Source: Homarus americanus
Lineage: Eukaryota > Arthropoda > Malacostraca > Decapoda > Nephropidae
Reading direction: 5' to 3'
Length of the DNA: 64,000 nucleotides
Assembly (NCBI RefSeq): GCF_018991925.1
Contig: NW_024738608.1
Location: 1,976,187 to 2,040,186 of the forward strand
The translations under genes were made by a program, and so were the position numbers. The notes under the pieces are model-generated. The model searched no databases. It was not told where the DNA came from and saw nothing but the letters and a program-made list of their open reading frames with translations. Numbering within the stretch: position 1 is the first letter of the stretch; the number at the start of each line of letters is the position of its first letter. Of the stretch, positions 11,086-22,195 are shown one piece after another.

Positions 11086-12818
11086 TTTATTCAGAACAGG
11101 AACACTCAACCTTCGGCCCCCCCACTCAGCTTTTATGATAAATGCATCAGTTGTAACGGAACCTTCCCCCATTGCCAACCACTTCAATGAATATTTTATT
11201 AATGTTGGCAAAAATCTTGCAGAGACCATCCCAGATTACCATGAGGAATTTAGAGCCTACCTGCAAAACAGGCAGCAAAATGAGCTGTTCTTACCCCCTG
11301 TCACAGCAGATGAATTACTGGCCATCATAAAAATGTCCAAAGATGCAGCAGCAGGCGAAGACAATATACCAATGAGCATCATTAAGAGAGTAGCCCACTT
11401 ATTACGACCTGTTCTCCTACACATTTGTAACTCCTCCCTCACTAGTGGTGTCTTTCCCGATAAACTGAAAATTGCTAATGTTCACCCAGCATATAAAAAA
11501 TTTGGGGACAAAGGTCTCTTCAAGAATTACCGCCCCATACCAGTTCTCCCTGCCTTTAGTAAGATACTGGTAAAGCTAGCATGTAATAGACTAAATTCCT
11601 TCTGCAATGCCAATAACATCTTTACAGACTCCCACTTTGGATTTAGAGCTAGAAGGTCGACTGAGAGTGCTCTGCTATCCTTTGCTAATGACATCTTAAA
11701 TTTCTTTGATGACAGTCAGTTCACAGTCTGTATATTCTTGGACCTCTCTAAAGCCTTCGATACTGTCGACCATACCATCCTCCTCTCAAAACTTGAACAT
11801 TACGGCATTAGGCGCCTGTCCCACAATTGGTTTACATCATATCTGTCCAACAGGATGCAGTTTGTCTGCTATAATAATCACCAATCTGACTCCTCGCCAA
11901 TCTTGTATGGCGTCCCCCAAGGTTCCATTCTCGGTCCAGTCCTGTTTTTGTTGTACATAAACGACATAGTCCACGCCAGCTCACTTATAAAATACAACTT
12001 ATTTGCAGTTGATAGTAATCTCTATGCCAGCAACTCAGACTTCCATTCTTTGATGAGAACTATGAACACTGAATTAACTAAAGTCAGGAGCTGGGTAATA
12101 CGTAATAAACTGATCTTAAACCTTGAGAAAACCCACTACACGATCTTTCACAGAAGGAAAAACTTACCCCCAGACTTGGACCCCCTGTACCTTGGTAATA
12201 CAGTCTTCAAATGCGAACAAAATACTAAATTCCTCGGAGTTATTGTTGATGAGAAACTTAACTGGAGAAACCACATACAAGCCATTCACAGTAAAGTCAA
12301 TAAACAGTGTGGTATCATGTATCACACTCGACAGTCACTCACTCTCACAGCAATGAAAGAAATCTATCCTCATCTTGTCTACCAACACCTGATATACTGT
12401 CACACACTAGGGAGGCCTCTGGCTCTTCAAAAACACAATCTCTGGTTACTGCACAAAAGAGAGTTGTACGGATAATGACCTACTTGAAAAAAAAACAGAT
12501 CACACAAACTAGAAATTTGCTACATTTAAAAATTTAAAATTCGAAGATATTAACACCTACTGCTGTGCCCTCTTTGTTTACAAATATATCAATCACTTGC
12601 TTGACAATAATTATTTCCAGTTCCGGAATAATCAGAGATACAATTTAAGGCACCCAGAGCTACTAAGACCACCCCCCATGCGCTCCTCTCAGTCCCAGAC
12701 CTCCATAAAATATCACGGTGTGAAGGTGTGGAACAACTTACCCCCACCCATCCAAGCAAAGACTACGCTCCCTTCCTTTAAATCATCTCTTAAAAAATAT
12801 CTATTGTCTAAGTATTAA
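11086..12818 (+). pseudogene. Reverse transcriptase of a Jockey/CR1-type LINE, inactive
   Basis: RT copies element RNA into DNA at the target site. Blocks in order: KNYRPIPVLPAFSKIL (near 11,525), CIFLDLSKAFDTVDHTIL (motif A, near 11,730), YGVPQGSILGPVLF (motif B, near 11,905), LFAVDSNLYAS (motif C, near 12,000), KFLGVIVDEKLNW (near 12,225) and, after frame changes at about 12,400 and 12,540, the C-terminal VKVWNNLPPPI (12,725). Motif C normally reads A-D-D; here the first Asp is Val, so polymerase activity should be lost. The endonuclease half is absent. The open frame extends upstream into the minisatellite only because that repeat lacks stops. Confidence 0.85.
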
Positions 12819-13196
12819 TATTTCTTGTAACACCTACTATATTTACAGTACCTGCTTTTATTGTACCATCAAAACCGTTTTATCGGAAATTATCATGCAA
12901 ATAGATAAGTAATTACCATTGCAATAAACATATTTGCCAAATAAATATTGAAGTGATAACTGTGGTAGCATTATGAGATGTACTTATCACCACCATGCTA
13001 TTGTACTATTCCAGATGATACTAAATGTTACATAATACTTCCTTGAGATAAATGTATAGTATATATCAGGTGCCTCAAAGAGAGCTCAGGTTCTCAACTG
13101 GCTCAGCCATGTTAATATTGTTATTATTATCCACTCTGCATCTGTGTTTTTCTGGCTAAATAAACTGTTTCAATTCAATTCAATTCAATCCAATCC
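11086..13196 (+). mobile_element. 5'-truncated non-LTR retrotransposon inserted in the 20-bp array
   Basis: About 2.1 kb of LINE: RT coding part (to 12,818), a 3' UTR of about 380 bases, an AATAAA-like ATAAACTG and a tail of CAATT repeats (13,168-13,196). The minisatellite of 9,060-11,085 continues right after the tail, which shows insertion into the array. The tail repeats blur any target duplication. Confidence 0.85.
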
Positions 13197-13475
13197 CTCA
13201 CTCCCTCACACCATCCCTCACTCCCTTACTCCTTCCGTCACTCCCCCACACCATCCCTCACTCCCTCATACCATCCGTCACTCCCTCACACCATCCCTCA
13301 CTCCCTCACCCCATCCGTCACTCCCTCACACCATCCCTCACTCCCTTACACCATCTCTCACTCCCTCACACCATCTGTCACTCCCTCACACCATCTGTCA
13401 CTCCCTCACACTATCCCTCACTCCCTCACACCATCCCTCACTCCCTCACACCATCCCTCACTCCCTCACACCTGG
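13197..13475. repeat. 20-bp minisatellite, right block
   Basis: Almost perfect 20-bp units CCCTCACTCCCTCACACCAT, about 14 copies; the continuation of the array at 9,060-11,085. Confidence 0.95.
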
Positions 13476-13574
13476 CGAAGGTGTATCTGGCGTTGATGTG
13501 TCCAGTGTCAGAATGTTGAGGGATAGCACCGTATTAGCATCGTGTTAAAGGTGCAGATACAACTCTCACATTAT

Positions 13575-13770
13575 GAATTAGGTTTGGTTAGTGTTAGGTT
13601 AGTTTAGTTTAGTTTAGTTTAGTTTAGTTTAGTTTAGTGTTAGGTTACTGTTATTGTAGGTTAGTGTTAGATTAGGTTTGGTTAAGTTTGGTTAAGTTAG
13701 ATTAGGTTTGGTTAGGTTAGTGTTTGGTTAGGTTAGGATAGTGTTTGGTTAGGTTAGGTTAGTTTAGTAC
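13575..13770. repeat. TTAGG/TTTAG telomere-like tract
   Basis: A run of TTTAG pentamers (13,602-13,638) followed by degenerate TTAGG-containing sequence such as GGTTAGGTTAGTG. Opposite orientation to the CCTAA tracts at 5.8 and 6.3 kb. Confidence 0.6.
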
Positions 13771-13942
13771 ACCTTAATAAATTACAATTACAAAGATCAT
13801 TAATATTTCTCCATGCCTTAATAAACCAGCATCTAATTATGTTCAAGCTGGTCATTGTAAAGTATCATTATATAACAATTAAACCACAGCAGGAAGTGAC
13901 GTAAAGGGTCATGTTGGGTCATGAAAGGTCGGTGGCATTACG

Positions 13943-14172
13943 CATACATACATACATACATACACACACACATATATATATACATACACATACACACATA
14001 TATACACATACATACATACATACATACATACATACATACATACATACATACATACATACATACATACATGCATGCATGCATACATACATACACACATATA
14101 TATACATACACATACACACACATATACACATACATACACACATACATACATACACATACACACACACTCACA
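13943..14172. repeat. (TACA)n/(CA)n compound microsatellite
   Basis: Mostly tetranucleotide TACA, with CATG and TATATA interruptions. It is open in several frames on both strands, giving spurious Tyr/Cys/Val or His/Ile/Thr peptides. Confidence 0.95.
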
Positions 14173-14214
14173 CTGGACTCAGCTTTTTGTTATATATTCA
14201 TTCTGTTCTAATGA

Positions 14215-14323
14215 TCAACTACGGTCGTGTTGGGGTCAGGACAGAACATAACAAGACCTTAGTTACTATTCAGGACACCGTAACACACGAATGTAACGCA
14301 ACCATAACATGACCGTAACTTCC
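14215..14323. repeat. Degenerate ~11-bp array, left part
   Basis: Loose repeats of CGTAACACGAC type. Its last 35 bases (14,289-14,323) are the left copy of the LINE target duplication. Confidence 0.5.
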
Positions 14324-14861
14324 TAAAACTGTATCTTGCTCTTGTGAGTCCACACCTGGATTACGCAGTTCAGTTCTGGTCACCGTATTACAGAATGGAT
14401 ATAGAATCCTTGGAAAGAATTCAGAGGAGAATGACAAGACTAATCCCGAGCATTAGGAACCTTGAGTATAGACAGGTTAAAGCATCTTAATTTGCACTCC
14501 CTTGAGAGACGTAGAGCGAGGGGCGACCTGATAGAGGTGTATAAGTGGAAGGCAGGGCTAAACAAAGGGGACATTACAAAGGTACTCAAACTATCCAACC
14601 AGGAGCGAACTCGTAACAATGGTGTTAAATTAGACAAATTTAGATTTAGGCGTGAAATAGGTAAACACTGGTTTGGGAACAGAGTAGTGGATGAATGAAA
14701 CAAGTTACCAAATATCATCATTAACTCGAATACGCTGAATTGCTTCAAACATAGGTTGGATGCTCATATGAGCAATAGGGGTTGGGTGTAAACGGGACTG
14801 CCCAGTATGGGCCAATAGGCCCGCTGCAGTTTCCTCCATTCTTATGTTCTTATGTTCTTAT
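14324..14861 (+). mobile_element. CR1-like LINE 3' end with 35-bp target duplication
   Basis: A 538-bp, 5'-truncated insert. It ends in GTTTCCTCCATTCTTATG followed by further TTCTTATG units, the same 8-bp tail as the copy at 4,157-5,383. Flanking direct repeats at 14,289-14,323 and 14,862-14,896 match at 34 of 35 bases (one C/T difference). That makes both borders unusually certain. Confidence 0.9.
14340..14790 (+). pseudogene. C-terminal end of CR1-like LINE ORF2
   Basis: Conceptual reading gives PHLDYAVQFWSPYYRMDIES-type sequence, then RRARGDLIEVYKWKAG, then LDKFRFRREIGKHWFGNRVV and HRLDAHMSNRGW near the end. This is the post-RT C-terminal segment typical of CR1/Jockey-group elements. A frame change lies near 14,470 and a TGA near 14,697, so it is not coding today. 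Confidence 0.75.
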
Positions 14862-15112
14862 GAATGTAACGCAACCATAACATGATCGTAACTTCCGACT
14901 ATGACACGACTGTAACATACAACCGTAACACAAACGTAACATGACCACAATACAATCGTAATACGACTATAACACGATAACACGACCGTAACGCAACCAT
15001 AACACGACTGAAATAAGACGGTAACACGAACGTAATAGGCTATAGCACGAATGTAACACGACCATAACACTTCACTTTAACACACGACCATAACACGACC
15101 ATAAAACACATG
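14862..15112. repeat. Degenerate ~11-bp array, right part
   Basis: Repeats of CGTAACACGAC / CATAACACGAC with much drift; the first 35 bases are the right copy of the LINE target duplication. Confidence 0.6.
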
Positions 15113-15379
15113 TGAGAGTTAAATCAGTATTCACTCAAAAAAGAAAATCATGACATTTGAAAAACATTATAATTTCAAACAAAAAACTCAATATCTGGAC
15201 CTAAAAAAATGAGAAAAAATATAAATTCATTTCAATATTCAACAGAGAGTGAAAAGAAAATATCACGTAATATTATTAAAATAAATTACTATATTTTTAA
15301 TATTGGAGTGTGTGTATTTTTGTCCAGTCTATTCGTTTTTTGGTTTATATTTATTTAAAGAAAATTTAAGTTTTATGTT

Positions 15380-15380
<1 letters not shown>
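15113..15380. other. AT-rich spacer, nothing seen
   Basis: Low-complexity AT-rich DNA with no recognisable feature. Confidence 0.5.

Positions 15381-15424
<44 letters not shown>
15381..15424. repeat. (GT)n microsatellite
   Basis: About 22 GT units. Confidence 0.97.
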
Positions 15425-15428
<4 letters not shown>

Positions 15429-15520
15429 ACTCTAACTTAACTCTAACCTAGCCTAACCCAACTCTAACCTAACCTAATCTAACTTACTCTAACACTGACC
15501 TAACCTAACGTAACCCCCAA
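15425..15520. repeat. Degenerate CCTAA tract
   Basis: CTAACCTAGCC, CTAACCTAACC and CTAACTTA type pentamers; telomere-like, interstitial. Confidence 0.5.
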
Positions 15521-16070
15521 TTAACGTTACGGCGGTTAATCATCAGGAAACATTCAACACCTCTACATGAACGGGATTCCTCAGACATGTGGTTTAGAGA
15601 GTTTATAAATTCCTTGTGTACTTTGAAACTTAAATGACTTTGTTCGTATGATTTTCTTGAAACCTGGAGAATATAAACAGTAATTGTGTTATAACTTAAC
15701 TTAAATTGACTTATTTTTTTGGTCATTTATTGTTATTAAGAGTGTAAAAATGATCAGGGACTTTTATAATCACCTTTTACACATAGTACCTCAAAACACA
15801 CCTTGGCCTGGTCAATCTCCACCAAATTTTATCTTAGGGGATGGGACGTATTTTATGGGGTTGGGTGACACTTTAAGGGAGGCGAGGAACTGTATACAGG
15901 GGGAGAGCGGTGGCACTTTCAGGGGAGCGGAGCACAGCACACACTAAGGGGGACCAGGGCAGAAACTGTAAACAAGTGCTCTCAGCCACTAGTATTACCA
16001 CACTGATCCATCAAAGTGGTTCAGTACCGTATAGTACATGTGAGGGCGGATGAATACAGTGGTCTGCAAA
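15521..16070. other. No gene seen
   Basis: Unique sequence. The open frames at 15,505-15,726 (minus) and 15,750-15,947 (plus) show no recognisable domain. Confidence 0.45.
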
Positions 16071-16074
16071 ATGC

Positions 16075-16213
16075 ACAGTCGCTGGTTTACGAACCCCGAG
16101 ATTCAGAATCGTGAGTCCGAACCATTTATGGACAAAATATTGCATCAGTGTCTATTCCTTCGGGTTCATGAGTCAGAATTTCGGGGTTCGTGAGGCAGCA
16201 AAGAGGCGACAGG
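16075..16213. mobile_element. Foldback MITE related to the one at 54.7 kb, diverged
   Basis: Left GTCGCTGGTTTACGAACCCC and the reverse complement of the right end (GTCGCCTCTTTGCTGCCTCA, then CGAACCCCGAAATTC) form a long imperfect hairpin. The 15-mer GAACCCCGAGATTCA and the middle CATTTATGGACA/CTTCGGGTTCA also occur in the element at 54,738-54,885 with small changes, so both belong to one family. Confidence 0.6.
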
Positions 16214-17163
16214 AGGGAAGTTAGCGACTATACATCTGCTTAACGCACAAGTTTTCACCAATGCATCAGGTAGTTAATGGATACTAACTGTATAACGCCT
16301 ACAGTTAATCCTACAAGAAATAAAACCCGTGTTTCTGATGTCATACAAGAAACAGGTGGTGATCAACTGTATAGTGGGTAAATATCCCCTGCCACACCAC
16401 AACAACATCTGGAAAGTCATAACTCTTTATTAAGAAGGCGGACAGTGCTGATTTTTGAGTTCTTATGAGATCTTGTTGTGTTTTACCGGCAGGCTAAGTT
16501 AAAGCTCAGATCCATCAATAAATCATTAAGATATCGTGTTTTTAAATCCCCGGCGCGCTTTTGGACATAACCTGGCGGACGAAAACACTGACCATACAGT
16601 ACATATGTCTCTCTTCCGGCTCGACGGGGAGGGGGTTAGGGGGTAGGGGGTACATTAATCATCCCGTAAGTGTGGATAAATATTATACTCTCATTACTCT
16701 AACTACCGGTTATATATCCAATTACTGAACTGGAATGAATATTGAACTGTTAAATTGCCAAAAAGTGACAAATATGGACCTATATATTCAGCAATTTCCA
16801 ATTTGCATTAACATTACGATAATTTATTTTCACGAGGATATGACAAAGGAATTCGTAAATACTTAAAATAATCAGTAAAGGGGTGGGATCATATCATTCG
16901 TTTCATAATTATCGCGAATGTTAATATCCTGAAAACTAAAGCTATGTTAATTGCATCTACAGGTAAAGCTATGATTAACAAAGCAAAACTAATGTCATCA
17001 AAAGCAGTGTTGTTGTCCTCTAAGTTAAAAAAAAGAAGTAATTTTAACCTTCTCTAATGCTAAAAAAAATGTTTATCTCTACAGTAAAGACAGCTAACTT
17101 ATTCTCCGTTAAAACTAGACTAGTGTTGTGTGACTCAACTTTAAAGAGTGTTATAAAGGTCAT
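16214..17163. other. No gene seen
   Basis: Unique AT-rich DNA; no coding or repeat structure recognised. Confidence 0.45.
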
Positions 17164-17178
17164 ATCTTTTATTTTATT

Positions 17179-17240
<62 letters not shown>
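17164..17240. repeat. (TTA)n microsatellite
   Basis: TTTA units followed by about 18 TTA/ATT units. Confidence 0.97.
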
Positions 17241-17242
<2 letters not shown>

Positions 17243-18032
17243 TAACTCGGCGGTGTTTAATTATGTTTATGTCCAAATTTAGGTACAATTCAGGTATTTA
17301 TATCCACAATTCCATTACATAGAGACTAGGATCATTTGTAACCAACTATTACTCCTTGGGTACAGTATATAGTTATAAATTATTACCTTTTCGTCCTATA
17401 AAAGCAAATGATCGAAGGGGAACTTGTTGGGTAAAAGATGATGTAGTTTTGTTGTGTAACCTTTTGCGGTATCGTTTGAGAGACAGTTGAAATAATCACA
17501 CTAAGAGACTCCACTGGAAGGAGAACAATTTTGTCTGGCGGTCTACCTAGCGTGTCGAATTGCTGACCTGTTCAGAGGTTCTGCTGACCAATCTTGGTTG
17601 TATATACAGGATTGTGACGTCATTGGTTTGTGAGCATGACGCACCCCGCCCTGCCTTGGGACAATAAAAACAAATAACAAAAGAACAACGATTGAAATTA
17701 TTCCCGGTATGAAAACATCTCTCAGGAACAGGTATGGGCGTGTTGTTGTTTTTGTTGTTGTTTTGCGTGGCAGAGGTGTGAGTGATCGGGGTGATGATTG
17801 CAGGTATCAGCGGGCCTCTGGATGCTGCCCTACTGACGAAGATGAATGACCTTAGCCGCCCTGCCCTACCTTTTATGAGGCCACCACCCTATACGGTTAA
17901 CACGACCCATCTTAACCAAACCTAGATTAAGAATGGAGAGGAGGGGGTGGGCTGCCTTCCTGTTGTCTCCTAGAGATGAGTGACTCCTGCCGGGGTAATA
18001 TTCCTGCTGTAGGTTGACATACTCACCATATT
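17241..18032. other. No gene seen
   Basis: Unique sequence without recognisable coding content. Confidence 0.45.
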
Positions 18033-18213
18033 GTATACTAGTACAGGGTGATGTAATAGCGAGGGTCGTATACTAGTACAGGGTGATGTAATAGCGAGGG
18101 TCGGATACTAGTACAGGGTGATGTAATAGCGAGGGTCGGATACTAGTACAGGGTGATGTAATAGCGAGGGTCGTATACTAGTACAGGGTGATGTAATAGT
18201 GAGGGTCGTAATA
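18033..18213. repeat. 35-bp tandem repeat, 5 copies
   Basis: Units start GTATACTAGTACAGGGTGAT; the start-to-start distance is exactly 35 (18,033 to 18,068). Copies differ only by GTAT/GGAT and one AGC/AGT change, so the array is young. Confidence 0.95.
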
Positions 18214-18218
18214 GCGAG

Positions 18219-18223
18219 AGTTT

Positions 18224-18256
<33 letters not shown>
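18219..18256. repeat. (ATA)n microsatellite
   Basis: About 11 ATA/TAA units. Confidence 0.95.
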
Positions 18257-20220
18257 CAGAATTACATGAAGTTAAGTGAAAACTATTGCCCCAGTACAGT
18301 ACAGTAAGTCAGACACGGGCGGGTTCACCGACATGCTTCAAACAAGACAGTCTACGAGTGAGGTGTAGCCGATGATCGTTTTCATTAGCGAACATAGCAA
18401 CGTGTGTACGCCAGGCTGTGTGAGGCTGTAAGCGAGGATTGTCTACCTGTAGGGACCCCCGGCGCTTGTTGAGTTGTTAGTGAGCCGACGTCATCATAAA
18501 CCCAGGCTCGGAGTGGCTCGCCCCGGATGGTCAGTTCATTATGTCCTGAGCTGCGAATGTCATAAACGTTCTGTAAACAACGGGTCTCTTTCCTCGCCTC
18601 TATGTTATGATCCAGTGAGTTTATACCTTGGTATGGCTTGTGCTGGTGGTAAATGATCCTCGTCTGATGGCTAATCGGTGAGAAGTAGTCTAGCGGCAGT
18701 AGGTAATGAGAAAATAGCGTGAAATTAAAGAAAGTCGGCGAGGCCTGGTGCGCGCTGGCTACAGTCAATCGATTTCAGGCACAGCGGGAGGTATATTCGT
18801 ACACAGTATGCGGGCCATACCTGGCGGGAAAGCCTATACCGGGTCGTAACAAGGGCAGACAGTAGCCAGGGCTCCTTACTTTGGCCCTTACGCCGGTGTA
18901 ATGAGCCGGGCCCTCATGATGGTGTTTACGCTGCCTCCCGACGGCCGCTACTCTGCCATTATTGATGGTGTCGCGCCTCGATTACAAGCGTTAAGACCGA
19001 GCCCTGGGCGACTACCCGAAAAGTAATTAGCGAAAACAGGTGTTTTGAATACTGGTACATCACCCTGACACCTGCACACACACAAATGAGACACCTAGAT
19101 AAGCAACCATCTGGGACACGACGTGTCTGATGCGTCATACCATGTCAGGCTATACAAGTAAATTAGACAGCTGTCTAAATAGTATAAAAAGTTCTTGGCT
19201 AAGATGTGTTACCACTACACGCCCGCCTTCCTCCACAAAATAAATAGTTACTAATGTCAGGTGGGCGGTGGAGGACGATAAATGAACCAACAGGTGATTC
19301 GGAACAGCCTCAAGACGTCCTCAACTGGTGCGAGGTGTTTCATAACGATCAAAACATCTTAAAGCCAGCAGTAAACTGTCTCATAACTCAGGGTAAAATG
19401 TAAACAGTGGCGTGTGTTGGGCTGATCCACCACACGTGTTGTGGAGGCCTGCTGGGCCGACCCACCAGACTGTCACTCCGCCAGATAACATCTTGGTTGT
19501 GTTAGATCGTGGTGGGATAAATAGTGAACTTCTATACTGTTAGGTTTGACCGTTAGCGGGATCCCTGTTTGGTTAAAGTCAACAGATGCAACAAGAGCCC
19601 CCCTTACTTATAACCGGAGATTTGGATATAGGTTGGGGGTCAAGGGGGGTCGAGGGGTGGACCAGGGAAGCCAGGTGCTCTAAACTCGGCCCCACCGACG
19701 CCCTTAAGCCCTCACCTTGTAAATCTTGATAGGGTGGCCGACTCGACGCGACATTACAGGGTCATAACTAAGTTGTAACTCAGAGCTACAGTCATCCATA
19801 ACTAGCGTAACTTCCGCCTCGGCCTCTACACAGAAGCCAGAGCTGCCCCATAAAGATACAATCAGCGCAAACTAATCGTAATTTAAATGGTACTAATGTT
19901 GGCATCAGTTATCCCCGACCCTAAAGTCCTTGCGAATATTTATTGCCCAATAAAATTTCACTTGGAGATGAATCACAGGAGCTGGGCAAAACGCACCATC
20001 GATGACGTAGTTCCCCAGCGAGTTTTACTGGCGCTTGTCTGTCACTCTAAAGTTGGAAGTAATGGTTCACAGTGGTTAAAGGCGCGTTAAGGAGAATTCT
20101 GGAACTGCAGCTCACTGAGAGGAATATGAAGGTGATCTGATGGTTTATTAAACTTTATGAAAATATGTTTATGTTTTTATTGTATATCACCTGTATTTTT
20201 AAAGCTTTTTCAAAACTTTT
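18257..20220. other. Gene-poor unique stretch
   Basis: GC content rises at about 18.4-19.1 kb. A 127-codon open frame on minus (18,768-18,385) has no recognisable domain and no splice or promoter support, so I do not call it a gene. Confidence 0.4.
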
Positions 20221-20228
20221 GTTTTCTA

Positions 20229-20270
20229 GGCTCTGATGATGGAAAATGATTATTTCCGAAACGTTAGTGA
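20229..20270 (+). ncRNA. Possible hammerhead-ribozyme-like core (weak)
   Basis: CTGATGA (20,233-20,239), then a small hairpin GGAAA/TTTCC (20,241-20,245 with 20,253-20,257), then GAAAC (20,258-20,262). This is the order of the conserved hammerhead core, CUGANGA, stem II, GAAA. One extra T lies before the stem, and stems I and III were not found. Such cores are known in Penelope-like retroelements; no RT of that kind is visible here. Confidence 0.25.
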
Positions 20271-20957
20271 TTAAAAGAAGCCCAACTTAGTCAAGATGAT
20301 TGTGTTTTCCCTGGTTCTCCTCTTCGTTTTATAAAAATATATATATACGCCATCTTGAAGTGTCGTCAAGACTATCGGCTCGTGAGATGTGGTGAAATAT
20401 GGTTAAGAATAATTCACTTGGTCTATATACAAACTGTTAACCATATATGTTAATACGTACAATGACACTCATGCACAAAGGTTAGATTAGGGTATAGTGT
20501 GATGGAAATAAATGCAGTATATTTCTTCATTTTTCTTCAGTATTCAGAGTTTTCAGAGATTTCAGTGTTCCTAGTTAGTGTTGCTAATCTGGGAGAATAC
20601 CTCCACCTGTACACACCTGAGTCACCTGAAGAAACCAGACTAGCCTATTATACCTTCCATAGTAATATTCACAAAATACTAATACGATAAAGATCCATAA
20701 CAAAACTCACAAGTAAATCATAACCTTAAAACACAATAAAAACTTAAATCTAACACTATGTTTATAAACAGGATAACACAGGAACACTCAAGAGGTCACT
20801 GAAATGTTGATTAAGATGCGAGTGTTTAAATCTTGCTCTGTAGAAGTTCATGTTTGTTTGGATCATTTACACCAACAACACAAAATTCACGTTTTTTACT
20901 GAACTTGACTTATGACATATTTTCTCTTGTGGTTACTGGTTTTATCTTCTTTTTTTT
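20271..20957. other. No gene seen
   Basis: AT-rich unique sequence. Confidence 0.45.
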
Positions 20958-20960
20958 ACA

Positions 20961-20991
<31 letters not shown>

Positions 20992-21012
20992 CACACACAC
21001 ACACACACACAC
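20958..21012. repeat. (CT)n(CA)n microsatellite
   Basis: About 14 CT units then about 10 CA units. Confidence 0.97.
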
Positions 21013-21199
21013 CTAGTTAAGACATCATCCACCTCCTCCGGTATATAATTCACATATTATAGGAAGGGCATCACCAATACTAAATCTCTCTACGGTACTA
21101 AACACTAATCTACCGTCATCTCTCTGCATCCCTCACGACTCTCCACTGTTCCTAATGTGAAAGCTTGTTTATTGAAGGAGTTATTCATCTAGGGTGGTG

Positions 21200-21412
21200 C
21201 TGGTGGTGGTATTAAGTGGTAGGTAAACTGCCATGGTGTGTCTCAAGTGGTAGGTAAACTGCCATGGTGTGTCTCAAGTGGTAGGTAAACTGCCATGGTG
21301 TGTCTCAAGTGGTAGGTAAACTGCCATGGTGTGTCTCAAGTGGTAGGTAAACTGCCATGGTGTGTCTCAAGTGGTAGGTAAACTGCCATGGTGTGCCTCA
21401 AGTGGTAGGTAT
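21200..21412. repeat. 31-bp satellite, subtype A, 6-7 copies
   Basis: Units contain AGTGGTAGGTAAACTGCCAT followed by GGTGTGTCTC. Units are almost identical. The AGTGGTAGGTAAACTG half is shared with the large array at 22.2-26.8 kb; the other half differs. Confidence 0.95.
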
Positions 21413-21975
21413 GAATCGGCTGCTTGTGCAATTAACCAGGCCGTTCACATATATTTATTATTTGGGTTTAAGTAACGAAACCCATACGGTAGTTCCTTGT
21501 TTTATTATAAAAGGGTTGTATATATAATTCCTGAGTGTAGATCGACCGTAAGTTCCACTGTATAGGAGTGAATGAGAAGGGGACGGCGTTTATGTATTAT
21601 AAACGTTAGGTCACGTCCTTACGATATTACTTTCTGTGAGCGACCCATGAGTAGTGACCCATCGAGGGAGAACGGTATGGGTACGTCGTCGTTCCCCCTC
21701 GAGGGAAGACGGAGCCATCCACTGCGGCTCTCAAATAACGTCTTCCTCTAGTCAAGGATATCAATCTACTGCTCGCTTCAGGTGGCCAGAGAGCTGGCTA
21801 CTTATGCCTTTACTCAGCATAGTATGACGCAGCTTCCCGTGGGCACACCTCATCACGTGCATTGAACATGTCACCTCATAGCCAGTGGAAAGTTACAGGG
21901 TGGTGAATCTGAATATAATATCAGATGTATTGACCCATTTATATAATACGTTCTGTTGATGAGAAAAGGGCCCAT
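21413..21975. other. Unique DNA between two satellite blocks
   Basis: Mixed sequence with no repeat or coding match recognised. It interrupts two blocks of the same satellite subtype and may be an insertion or a remnant of the locus before expansion. Confidence 0.4.
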
Positions 21976-22110
21976 TACAGGTAAACTACCATGGTGTGTC
22001 TCAAGTGGTAGGTAGACTGCCATGGTGTCTCAAGTGGTAGGTAAACTACCATGGTGTGTCTCAAGTGGTAGGTAAACTGCCATGGTGTGTCTCAAGTGGT
22101 GTGTCTCACA
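21976..22110. repeat. 31-bp satellite, subtype A, second block
   Basis: About four units of the same subtype as 21,200-21,412, one with a 2-base deletion. Confidence 0.9.
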
Positions 22111-22195
22111 CACTTTAAACACACTTTACCTACATTACCACTTGACTATTTCATCATATCCCACATTCTACCACTTGTTTTATCAGTTTACCTAC

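Noticed and set aside
8900..12475. A single open frame of 1,191 codons
   Set aside because: The first 700 or so codons are the stop-free 20-bp minisatellite; only the part after about 11,086 is LINE RT. The fusion is accidental.
13909..14312. Tyr/Cys/Val and His/Ile/Thr peptides on both strands
   Set aside because: Microsatellite (TACA)n translation only.
18385..18768. 127-codon minus-strand frame in a GC-richer stretch
   Set aside because: No recognisable domain, no splice or promoter evidence; chance length in GC-richer DNA.
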